A stretch of 20,991 nt of DNA from Collinsella sp. (GCA_022720335.1 JAIHVJ010000055.1:1-20991), one strand, 5' to 3'. Counted from the first letter of the stretch, positions 13,859 to 20,023 are shown. The notes: generated from the sequence alone by a model not told the origin. Made by a program: numbers and translations.

Positions 13859-15602
13859 GGTGGACCATCTCCTTGGTAATTCGAACGACATCGGTGACCT
13901 CGCTCACCTGCGCAAAAGCGGGCGAGACGGAAGATGCCAGACGGCGCGAGAGTTCGATGACCTGGGGCGGCTCAACGTAGGCATGCTGCATGAGTTCGAT
14001 GTTCGAGAACAGCTCGTGCGTGCGGCCGCGATCGAGGATGCGGCCGTCGGCCATTACTACGATGCGCTCGGCAAAGTCGGAGACGACTTCCATGTCGTGG
14101 CAGACCATGATTACGGCGCAGCCACGCTCGGCCATGGTACGCACCGCTTCCATGACGGTCATGCACTCGCGGTAATCAAGGCCGCTCGTGGGCTCGTCGA
14201 GCACCACGATTTTGGGCTCTACGACCACGACGGAGGCGAGTGCCACCATTTGTCGCTGGCCGCGCGAAAGCGAGAAAGGCGCCTCGTCGGCCGGCAAGCC
14301 AAAGCGGTCGATGACGAGTTGGGCACGACGCAGAGCCTCGGCGCGGTCCATGCCGCCAAGCTCCAAGCCAAAGGCGACCTCGTCGAGCACGGTGTCCTTG
14401 CAGATTTGACGGTCAGGGTTTTGGAAGAGGGTTGCGACCTCGCGGGCAATGCGGCTCGTGGGGACGGTTGCGGTATCCAGTCCCGTGACGCGCACGCTGC
14501 CCGAGGCGGGCTTGAGCAGACCCGTGAGCAGCTTGGTGAGCGTGGTCTTGCCGGCACCGTTTTGGCCGACGATGCCCACGAGCTCGCCAGGATAGAGCGT
14601 CAGGCTAAGGTCGTGTACGGCGGCTCCGCCATTGGGATAGGCAAACTCAACATGGTCGAAGGTGAGTACGGGTTCGGCGTCCTTGGCATGAGGGCGCAAC
14701 GACGGTGCATGCGGGGAACCGGCGGGCGCCTGGGCTTCGATAGCCGCGCGTGCGGGGTCGACGATGCCCGAAATCAGGCACTCGGCCTCATCGACATCCA
14801 AGCAAGGGGTACCGCTTACTAGACCATCGGTTTCGAGGCTATTGAAGATACGCGTGACGCGAGGGCAGTCGACGCCGATGGCACGAAGCTCGTCGGTATG
14901 CGCGAAGACCTCGTGTGGCTCGCCCTGCAGCGCGATTTCGCCATGGTTGAGCACGAGCACGCGGTTGCAGTACTCCGAGAGCAGGGCGACCTTTTGCTCA
15001 ACGACGACGATGGTGATTCCAAGTGTGCGGTTTGCCTTACGCAGCGTCTCGAAGACCAACGTGGAGCTGGCGGGGTCGAGTGCCGCGGTGGGCTCGTCGA
15101 GAACCAAGACGCGCGGACGCATGGCGAGGATGGCGGCGATGGCTACCTTTTGCTTCTGTCCGCCCGAGAGGGTGGCGATCTCGCGGTCGCGCAGGTCGCT
15201 GATGCCGACGGTCTCGAGCGTTTCGCTCACGCGCTGCTCGATCTGGTCGTGGGGAACGCCAAAGTTCTCGAGGCCAAAGAGCATCTCGTCCTCGACGACC
15301 GAAGCGACCATCTGCGTGTCGATATCCTGCAGCACACTGCCGACGATTTGCGACACGTCGGTCAGCGAGACCTCGCAGGTGTCGTGGCCGTCAACCATGA
15401 CGGACCCAAAGAACGTGCCGGTGTAGTGGTGGGGCACGGCACCCGACAGGCAGGCGGCAAGCGTGGACTTGCCGGCGCCCGAGGGCCCGATGATGCCGAT
15501 GAAATCTCCCTTGTTCACGCTGAGCGAGATGTGGCTGAGCGCCTGCTCGGTTTGCGTGCCATAGGAGAACGAGACATCGTCGACGTTGATGATCGTTTCC
15601 AT
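13851..15602 (-). CDS. ecfA: Fused double ATPase of an ECF transporter (two ABC domains in one chain)
   Basis: The 583-residue protein contains two complete ABC ATPase domains that power vitamin/amino-acid uptake. Domain 1 (about 1-255): Walker A GPSGAGKST (39-47), Q-loop SVLQDID, signature LSGGQ (145-149), Walker B VLVLDEPTAALD, but Gln203 (VVVEQK) where the H-loop His is expected. A Pro/Ala-rich linker (about 282-308) precedes domain 2 (about 311-545): Walker A GQNGAGKTT (346-354), FQNPDRQ, signature LSRGQ (445-449), Walker B IVVLDEPTSGLD, and an intact H-loop His502. The ATG has AAAGG upstream. Gene order S-A-T with a dedicated fused ATPase suggests a stand-alone (group I-like) ECF system. 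Confidence 0.94.
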   Translation of the reverse strand: METIINVDDVSFSYGTQTEQALSHISLSVNKGDFIGIIGPSGAGKSTLAACLSGAVPHHYTGTFFGSVMVDGHDTCEVSLTDVSQIVGSVLQDIDTQMVASVVEDEMLFGLENFGVPHDQIEQRVSETLETVGISDLRDREIATLSGGQKQKVAIAAILAMRPRVLVLDEPTAALDPASSTLVFETLRKANRTLGITIVVVEQKVALLSEYCNRVLVLNHGEIALQGEPHEVFAHTDELRAIGVDCPRVTRIFNSLETDGLVSGTPCLDVDEAECLISGIVDPARAAIEAQAPAGSPHAPSLRPHAKDAEPVLTFDHVEFAYPNGGAAVHDLSLTLYPGELVGIVGQNGAGKTTLTKLLTGLLKPASGSVRVTGLDTATVPTSRIAREVATLFQNPDRQICKDTVLDEVAFGLELGGMDRAEALRRAQLVIDRFGLPADEAPFSLSRGQRQMVALASVVVVEPKIVVLDEPTSGLDYRECMTVMEAVRTMAERGCAVIMVCHDMEVVSDFAERIVVMADGRILDRGRTHELFSNIELMQHAYVEPPQVIELSRRLASSVSPAFAQVSEVTDVVRITKEMVHRG

Positions 15603-15622
15603 GGATACCTTTCATAGTCAAT

Positions 15623-15658
15623 GGACGTTCTTACATGACCAGTCGTTTAAGAACGTCC
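15623..15658. repeat. Inverted repeat with degenerate direct copy upstream of ecfA
   Basis: GGACGTTCTTA (15623-15633) is inverted exactly as TAAGAACGTCC (15648-15658). The block AGTCGTTTAAGAACGTCC (15641-15658) is followed by a related AGTCGTTTGGGACAGTCT (15668-15685). This looks like a small REP-type intergenic repeat or a hairpin in the ecfA leader, 21 bases upstream of the ATG. Confidence 0.5.
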
Positions 15659-15708
15659 CCAAAAGCTAGTCGTTTGGGACAGTCTTTGGTGGTGAAGCAC
15701 GGAGACGG

Positions 15709-15805
15709 CTTTACGAGGGGCCCCAGGTTGGCGCGAGAAAGAGGAGCGAAGCGTACTTGGGTACGCGAGCGACGAATGAACGCCAAGATGGGGTGGCTCG
15801 TAAAG
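15709..15805 (-). other. Long imperfect hairpin between the S-component and ATPase genes
   Basis: Four nested pairings share one axis over 97 bases: CTTTACGAG/CTCGTAAAG (15709-15717 with 15797-15805), CCCCA/TGGGG (15721-15725 with 15789-15793), TTGGCG/CGCCAA (15728-15733 with 15781-15786) and a central GCGTAC-TTGG-GTACGC (15751-15766). It begins 10 bases after the S-component stop. It may be a folded RNA that processes or partly terminates the operon mRNA, or a MITE/REP-like repeat; no U-tract follows. Confidence 0.6.
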
Positions 15806-15814
15806 TCGAACGGG

Positions 15815-16387
15815 CTAGTTGAGCTTCAGGGCCTTCTGGATGGGCAAGTAGAGGGCGCCGACCAGAATGGCGTTAAAGACGGCGGTCATGGCGACGACGG
15901 GCAGCATGGCGGCGGCGAGCTCGCCTACCACGCCGAGCATGGCCATCTTGATGACCATGAAGATGGCGCCGGAGACAAAGGTGGTCAGGAAGGTTGCGAC
16001 AATGGCGATGGCGGGCTTGACCTGACCGTTCTTGCCGGCGGCGTTGACGATGCCGGCCATGAGCATGGCGGCGATGCCCTCGGCGGCAAAATCAACGAAC
16101 GGCGAGGTGGTAGTGATCTGGATCACTGCGGCCGAGATCAGGCCGATAACGAGCGCCTGACCGATGTTGGGGCGCACAACCAGGATAGTGAGGCAGAAGG
16201 CCGAGATAATGAACTCGGGGCTGATCATGCCGCCCGAGATGCCGGAGATGGCCTTGCCGACGGTGAAGTTGAGGATGAAGCCGGCGGCAAGCAGGATGGC
16301 GAGCAAGACGAGAGCGCGGACGTCGAGTTTGCCGCGGTCGGCGGTCTGGACGGTGCGGGGCTGTGCGGTGGTGGTGTTCTGAGACAT
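15815..16387 (-). CDS. trpP: ECF transporter S component, probably tryptophan-specific (TrpP-like)
   Basis: The 190-residue membrane protein has a short polar N-terminus (to about residue 20) and about six hydrophobic spans, the size and topology of an ECF substrate-binding S component. The stretch GGMISPEFIISAF, the Pro after ILVV, ALVIGLISAAVIQITTTSP and the later Gly/Ala-rich spans resemble Bacillus TrpP (YhaG) as I recall that sequence. It would bind tryptophan in the membrane and deliver it with EcfA/EcfT, encoded downstream. The main support for tryptophan is the leader peptide with three Trp codons upstream. ATG at 16387 is preferred because GAAAGGA lies 8 bases upstream; a longer frame from 16501 would run through the terminator. 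Confidence 0.82.
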   Translation of the reverse strand: MSQNTTTAQPRTVQTADRGKLDVRALVLLAILLAAGFILNFTVGKAISGISGGMISPEFIISAFCLTILVVRPNIGQALVIGLISAAVIQITTTSPFVDFAAEGIAAMLMAGIVNAAGKNGQVKPAIAIVATFLTTFVSGAIFMVIKMAMLGVVGELAAAMLPVVAMTAVFNAILVGALYLPIQKALKLN

Positions 16388-16434
16388 GGTGAAAATCCTT
16401 TCGGAAGGGAAGTGCAAGAGAAGAAAGCGGAGGC

Positions 16435-16564
16435 GCGTGATGCGAATGCGATTGGGCTCGAGATAGAAAAAGGCCCCCGGTCGAAACCGGAGGCCTTCCA
16501 ATCACCTAGAGCGCAAAAACAGGCGTGAGGGACTCACTGTCGACCGATCGCATTCGCATCACGC
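16435..16564 (-). repeat. 18-bp perfect inverted repeat enclosing the tryptophan attenuator
   Basis: GCGTGATGCGAATGCGAT (16435-16452) is the exact inverse of 16547-16564. In the minus-strand transcript the 5' arm is the leader-peptide codons just after the Trp codons, and the 3' arm lies beyond the terminator, before trpP. The 94-base interval contains the leader stop and the terminator. Confidence 0.9.
16467..16497 (-). terminator. Attenuator terminator of the tryptophan ECF operon
   Basis: In the minus-strand RNA, AAGGCCTCCGGT (16497-16486), loop TTCG, then ACCGGGGGCCTT (16481-16470) form a 12-bp stem with one G-U pair, followed by TTTTT (overlapping the arm) and CT. It lies 36 bases after the stop codon of the Trp-rich leader peptide and 80 bases before trpP, the standard place for a ribosome-controlled attenuator. 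Confidence 0.92.
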
Positions 16565-16602
16565 CACCACCAGTTGTTGAGAGACGTCATCGTGTTCTTC
16601 AT
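16534..16602 (-). CDS. trpL: Tryptophan-rich leader peptide controlling the ECF operon
   Basis: A 22-residue peptide, MKNTMTSLNNWWWRDANAIG plus RQ, is encoded by ATG at 16602 to TGA at 16536-16534, with AAAGGAG eight bases upstream. Three consecutive TGG codons (16572-16564) are the signature of a tryptophan attenuation leader. When charged tRNA-Trp is scarce the ribosome stalls there; when it is abundant the ribosome reaches the stop and lets the terminator at 16467-16497 form. CGGTCGA in the last codons (16546-16540) is complementary to TCGACCG in the terminator loop and 3' arm (16484-16478), a plausible antiterminator. GGCGTGA over the last Trp codon (16565-16559) pairs with TCACGCC (16528-16522), a plausible 1:2 stem. 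Confidence 0.93.
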   Translation of the reverse strand: MKNTMTSLNNWWWRDANAIGRQ

Positions 16603-16660
16603 GTTGGTGGCTCCTTTCGTGATACCGCGGCGCGGTCGCACCTAGTTGCTGTTGCGCTGC

Positions 16661-16669
16661 ACTATAGCA
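16661..16669 (-). promoter_or_regulatory. Extended -10 promoter of the tryptophan ECF operon
   Basis: The minus strand reads TG-C-TATAGT (16669-16661), an extended -10 box, 59 bases before the leader-peptide ATG. No good -35 is seen. The leader before the ATG also carries a small ACCGC/GCGGT hairpin. Confidence 0.6.
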
Positions 16670-16687
16670 CAGCGAAGTGTGTGCGGG

Positions 16688-16710
16688 GAAATCTTTTTTG
16701 AAAAGATTTC
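16688..16710. promoter_or_regulatory. AT-rich inverted repeat over the -35 region of the tryptophan ECF promoter
   Basis: GAAATCTTTT (16688-16697) and AAAAGATTTC (16701-16710) are perfect inverse copies with a 3-base loop, beginning where the -35 of the 16661 promoter would lie. It may be a repressor operator or an additional terminator-like hairpin for the upstream dipeptidase transcript. Confidence 0.45.
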
Positions 16711-16743
16711 GGCGACGTTTCCCGCCGGTCGGATGACAGGCGA

Positions 16744-16777
16744 GGAGGGCAAGACCGCTCGCACTGTCTTGCCCTCC
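16744..16777 (-). terminator. Hairpin terminator after the C69 dipeptidase gene
   Basis: GGAGGGCAAGAC (16744-16755) and GTCTTGCCCTCC (16766-16777) form a perfect 12-bp stem with a 10-base loop, 17 bases after the dipeptidase stop. There is no U-tract, so termination may need help from factors or from the AT-rich hairpin beyond it. Confidence 0.6.
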
Positions 16778-16794
16778 CTTAGAGCGTGAGGGCC

Positions 16795-18597
16795 TTAGGC
16801 CTTCTTGCGACGATAGAGCACGAAGCCGCAGACACCGATGACGACGACGGCGCCAACGGCCATGGCGGCCATGTTGTTGCCCTCGGACTTCTCCTCGGTG
16901 GCCTCTTTCTTCTCGACCTCGGGCTCGGCTACGTCCTCATCGGAGAGGGCCTCGTCGGCGTAGGTGATGGACTTGACCAGGCAGTCGTTGTCGGCATCGT
17001 AGTCGCTCGGGACGAACTCCTCGGAGAAATCCTCCTCCTTGAGGTAGTCGCGCATCTCCTCGAGCATGGCCTTGCACTTGAGGTAGGTGTTTTTGGTGGC
17101 AGCCTTGCCGGCCTTGTTGGCTAGGGCGGTGCGGGCTTCGGTGTCCTCGGCGGCCTGCATGGCCTCGTCGACGGTCAGGTTCTGCTCGATGAGTTCCTTC
17201 TGCAGCGCATCGAGGTAGGCGCGGACGCCGGAAGCGCAGTGGTCGCGGTTCTCATAGGCGAGCGTGTTGATGTCCATGAGGACGTAGTTGATGGAGTTCT
17301 TGGGCTCCTCGTTGTTCACGACGTCTTCCTCTTCGCAGTGATCGAAGGAGACATCCTGATCGCTAAAGTAGGGGCTGACCTCGGTGAGCAGTGCGGAGTA
17401 GAGGGGGATAGCGACGGAGAACTCGGCGTTGGAGAGCATCTCCCACTGGATGGTCGCGATCTCGGGATCCATGCCGTGACGGATCTGGAAGGTGTGGATC
17501 TCGGTGTTGCGGTTGGAGCCGATGGCATAGGCGCCGTCGGTGTTGGCGTTGAGGCCGGCGACATTTTCGCCGCGAGCGGCGAAGGAACGGATCATTTCAA
17601 AGGTGTTCCAGTCGGACTTGCCGGGCTGGAAGAACAGCGGCTGCATCTCGTGGACCAGGGCGCCGGTCGTGGCGCGAGCATCTTCACGCTCGTCCTTGAC
17701 GATCTCGTAGTCAGTGCCTTCAGCCAGCGGGGCCATGAAGTAATCGCGACCCTGGATATAGCGCGACCACTGGTGCATACCGGCCTCGCCGATCTCCTCG
17801 CCGTAGGTCTTGGCGACGTCGAACTTGCCGTCGGTGTACTCGGCAAAGCCCTTCTCCTTAGGCATGGACTCGATGCCCTCGGAATGGAGACAGTTCTCGG
17901 TGTCATCGAGGTCGACGTTATAGGTGAGGTTGCCGATGTTGGGGTTGAGCGAGGCGATGTCATCGGCGAGCTTCATGGCAATCCACTGATGGCCGGAAAG
18001 CGCGGCGAACAGCCAGGTCTCGGTGCTGTCGGCGATGATGATCTGGTCGTTGGAGCAGACGCCCTGCTCGTCGACCAGGCTGCCGATGAGCTCGACGCCC
18101 TCGCGGGCCGTGGCGCTCTCGCCCAGGATGACGCTGGCATAGCTGTACTCGCCGATGCCAGTCTCCTCGGTGATGGGGTCGGCCTCTTCGGCCTTCTCGT
18201 TATAGGAGGTGCTCAACGTGGCAGAGCAGGAGACGCCCTTCTCGTTGATGCCTGCCTCGGAATATGCGTCGTAGCGATCTTCCCACTGCGAGGGGTTGTC
18301 GCGAACGAAGGTGTAGCGGTAGGTTGTGCCCTTGGACTTGTACTCAAAACCGGACTCGACCGATGTGTACTCGTTGCCGTCCTTGTGTGCGGGCTCAATG
18401 CCAAAGTGCTTGACATAGCGCGGACCGAAGTCCTCGGAACGGCCGTAGTACGTGTTGCCGTCTGCCGTGAGCTTGCTGCCCATGTAGATCTGGGTGCAGG
18501 CGAGCGCCGAAGTCGGCATGGCCATGATGGCCGCTGCTCCAAACGCAAGGCCGCAGCCGAGCTTTTTGAGCGTGTTGACAGGATGAGTAAACCTCAT
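16795..18597 (-). CDS. Secreted, membrane-anchored C69-family dipeptidase
   Basis: The 600-residue precursor is a peptidase C69 (PepD-like) Ntn-hydrolase. The signal peptide ends SALA, followed at once by Cys34 in ACTQIYMGSKLTADGNTYYG; Ala-Leu-Ala is a signal peptidase I site, and cleavage there exposes Cys34 as the N-terminal nucleophile. Further family landmarks are YGRSEDF, INEKGVSCSATLS, DEQGVCSNDQIIIADS and YAIGSNRNTEIHTFQIRHGM. The C-terminal region is acidic and ends in one membrane span (about 576-595) and a basic tail (RRKKA), so the enzyme should face outward and be tethered. It likely digests dietary or wall dipeptides for uptake. ATG at 18597 has GGGAGGG upstream; an earlier in-frame start at 18657 lacks one. 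Confidence 0.88.
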   Translation of the reverse strand: MRFTHPVNTLKKLGCGLAFGAAAIMAMPTSALACTQIYMGSKLTADGNTYYGRSEDFGPRYVKHFGIEPAHKDGNEYTSVESGFEYKSKGTTYRYTFVRDNPSQWEDRYDAYSEAGINEKGVSCSATLSTSYNEKAEEADPITEETGIGEYSYASVILGESATAREGVELIGSLVDEQGVCSNDQIIIADSTETWLFAALSGHQWIAMKLADDIASLNPNIGNLTYNVDLDDTENCLHSEGIESMPKEKGFAEYTDGKFDVAKTYGEEIGEAGMHQWSRYIQGRDYFMAPLAEGTDYEIVKDEREDARATTGALVHEMQPLFFQPGKSDWNTFEMIRSFAARGENVAGLNANTDGAYAIGSNRNTEIHTFQIRHGMDPEIATIQWEMLSNAEFSVAIPLYSALLTEVSPYFSDQDVSFDHCEEEDVVNNEEPKNSINYVLMDINTLAYENRDHCASGVRAYLDALQKELIEQNLTVDEAMQAAEDTEARTALANKAGKAATKNTYLKCKAMLEEMRDYLKEEDFSEEFVPSDYDADNDCLVKSITYADEALSDEDVAEPEVEKKEATEEKSEGNNMAAMAVGAVVVIGVCGFVLYRRKKA

Positions 18598-18643
18598 GAT
18601 CCCTCCCAACCGTTGAAACCCCGCGGAACCGTGCAGGATTTCA

Positions 18644-18665
18644 GCTAATAAATACATCTATTAGC
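18644..18665. promoter_or_regulatory. Inverted repeat in the C69 dipeptidase leader/promoter
   Basis: GCTAATA (18644-18650) is inverted as TATTAGC (18659-18665) with an 8-base spacer, 47 bases upstream of the dipeptidase ATG. It is probably an operator or part of the promoter; no confident -35/-10 pair was assigned. Confidence 0.45.
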
Positions 18666-18683
18666 CTATCGGAAGTCTAAATA

Positions 18684-18767
18684 GTATTCATCTATTTCGA
18701 TGAAATACTCGATGAGCGTCCTAAAATATGCGATGAGCGGACAAGAATACTCATTATCTAGCTTTAG
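18684..18767. repeat. Four-unit array of 21-bp direct repeats upstream of the C69 dipeptidase
   Basis: Units begin at 18684, 18705, 18726 and 18747, exactly 21 bases apart. Units 2 and 3 are closest (15 of 21 identical), sharing ATA-C-GATGAGCG with CGATGAGCG at 18710-18718 and 18731-18739; units 1 and 4 keep the TA-TCAT part. A period of two helical turns suggests a regulator binding as a stack on one face of the DNA. The remainder of the 308-base gap (18598-18905) holds the inverted repeat at 18644 and the terminator at 18823-18870. Confidence 0.6.
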
Positions 18768-18822
18768 TTAAATAAAGACGCCCTGCAATTACTGTACCTG
18801 AATAAAGCGCCTTGCACGGGGC

Positions 18823-18870
18823 ACAAAGAAAAATCCCCCGCTGTCTGGCAAATGCATAAACAACGGGGGA
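18823..18870 (-). terminator. Intrinsic terminator after the lipid kinase/small membrane protein operon
   Basis: On the minus strand TCCCCCG (18870-18864) pairs with CGGGGGA (18840-18834), continued by TGT/ACA across a one-base mismatch, and is followed by TTTTTCTTT. It lies 36 bases after the small membrane protein stop. Confidence 0.8.
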
Positions 18871-18905
18871 GACGATGATTGGATGAATATCATACCAGTG
18901 TGGAA

Positions 18906-18998
18906 TTACTTCTTCCGGCGGTGGATTACGTTAATCGCATAGCCGACGAGCATGGCCAAGACGATGACGATAAAGCCAATCAGGGGGTTGTCGTTCAT
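18906..18998 (-). CDS. 30-residue single-span membrane protein
   Basis: ATG at 18998-18996 follows AGGAGG at good spacing and opens a 30-codon frame ending TAA: MNDNPLIGFIVIVLAMLVGY, then AINVIHRRKK. It has one hydrophobic span (about residues 6-25) and a basic C-terminal tail, so the tail is predicted to be cytoplasmic. The ribosome-binding site overlaps the stop codon of the upstream lipid kinase gene (TAGGAGG), giving tight translational coupling, and a terminator follows. The strong start signals and the position inside an operon make a real microprotein likely. It may be a regulatory or stabilising partner of the lipid kinase; no homolog is recognised. Confidence 0.75.
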   Translation of the reverse strand: MNDNPLIGFIVIVLAMLVGYAINVIHRRKK

Positions 18999-19007
18999 GG
19001 GGTCCTC

Positions 19008-19925
19008 CTATTTTCCGAGCGGGGAGAATTCGTCGACGATGAGGTCGAGGCATTGCGGAAGTGCGCGGGCACCAAAGACGCCCGAGTTGCTGGAGATGAT
19101 CTCGCCGTCGAACTGCATGCCCAGCGACGGCGTGCAGGTGATCTTGGCTTCCTTGGTCTGGATTATCTTGAACTGCGGACGGCCGAGCACCTTGCCGGCG
19201 GGGTCGAGCGCGGCAGTGATCACGGTGGGCAGGAGCTGGACGGTTTTTACGGGCTCGATGACCGCGATGTCGACCATGCCATCGTTCATGCGGCAATCGG
19301 GGAACAGGTTGATGTCGTTTTGAATGACCGAGGTGTTGCCGGCCATGCAGCAGATGCCATCGAGCTCCTCGACAATGCCGTCATGCTCAATCGTAAAGTG
19401 CGCCACCGTGGGGTTGGGCGTGGCGAGCGCCGACAGGAAATAGGCGATCTCGCCGATGTCGTTTTTGGTGGGGGCGGCCTTCATCATGATCTCGGCGTCG
19501 AAGCCCGAGCCGGCGATGATGATAAAGCCGTGGCGCTTCTCGTTGCCGTTCTCGTCGAGCCAAAAGAGCTCGCCCATGTCCACTTTGACCGTGCGACCGG
19601 CGCGGCAAGCCTTGGCAAGCGCCGCTGCCTCGGGGGCATTACCGATGTTGTTAAAGAACAGGCAGGCTGTGCCGGAGGGGAAGACGAGCGTGGGGACACC
19701 GCACCCGCGCATCTGGTCGAGCACGTTGGAGACGGTGCCGTCGCCGCCCGAAACGACCACGCGATCAAACTCGCGCACGTCTGCCACGGCGTCCTCGGGT
19801 TCCATGCCATCGCCGATAAAGCGCATCACGACCTCGTCGCCGCCCTGCGCGAGGGCGTGCGTGAACGCGTAGATTTCATCTGAGCTGGGGCCCGATGCCG
19901 GGTTGTGGATGATAAGGCAGCGCAT
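19008..19925 (-). CDS. Diacylglycerol kinase-family lipid kinase (YegS/DagK type)
   Basis: The 305-residue protein has the DAGK catalytic fold: N-terminal LIIHNPASG (about 4-12), nucleotide-binding VVSGGDGTVSNVLDQM (GGDGT at 60-64), PSGTACLFFNNIG (83-95; the usual family form is GT-NDFA, so this is a variant), IIIAGSGFDAEIM, and a C-terminal beta domain with MNDGMVDIAVIEP and MQFDGE. Family members phosphorylate diacylglycerol or related lipids at the inner membrane face using ATP. ATG at 19925 has only a weak GGGAA site upstream. The small membrane protein gene is coupled downstream. Substrate lipid is not predictable from sequence. Confidence 0.88.
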   Translation of the reverse strand: MRCLIIHNPASGPSSDEIYAFTHALAQGGDEVVMRFIGDGMEPEDAVADVREFDRVVVSGGDGTVSNVLDQMRGCGVPTLVFPSGTACLFFNNIGNAPEAAALAKACRAGRTVKVDMGELFWLDENGNEKRHGFIIIAGSGFDAEIMMKAAPTKNDIGEIAYFLSALATPNPTVAHFTIEHDGIVEELDGICCMAGNTSVIQNDINLFPDCRMNDGMVDIAVIEPVKTVQLLPTVITAALDPAGKVLGRPQFKIIQTKEAKITCTPSLGMQFDGEIISSNSGVFGARALPQCLDLIVDEFSPLGK

Positions 19926-19953
19926 ACTTACGTTCCCGTTCTGTGACTAACCG

Positions 19954-19959
19954 AGTATA
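19954..19959 (-). promoter_or_regulatory. -10 box for the lipid kinase operon
   Basis: The minus strand reads TATACT at 19959-19954, 28 bases before the ATG. No clear -35 precedes it. The divergent rnd gene starts 98 bases from the kinase gene, so both promoters share this short region. Confidence 0.4.
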
Positions 19960-20023
19960 GTTGTAGGGCAATGCCGATATCCTACCCGTGTTTTTCGGGC
20001 CTAACCTTATTCGATGGGTTGAT

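Noticed and set aside
16388..16501. N-terminal extension of the S component from a start at 16501
   Set aside because: The extension would be translated from inside the attenuator terminator; the ATG at 16387 has a proper RBS and a normal S-component N-terminus.
13845..16528. Plus-strand frames opposite the ECF genes
   Set aside because: Low-complexity Gly/Asp/His-rich translations antisense to clear ABC transporter genes; no ribosome-binding sites or family motifs.
17239..18648. 469-codon plus-strand frame opposite the C69 dipeptidase
   Set aside because: It mirrors the dipeptidase frame, has no recognisable motifs, and no sensible start or context.
19981..20005. Possible hairpin CCCG/CGGG with T-run between lipid kinase and rnd
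   Set aside because: A 4-bp stem with the T-run in the loop is too weak to call a terminator, and it lies between divergent genes where none is expected.
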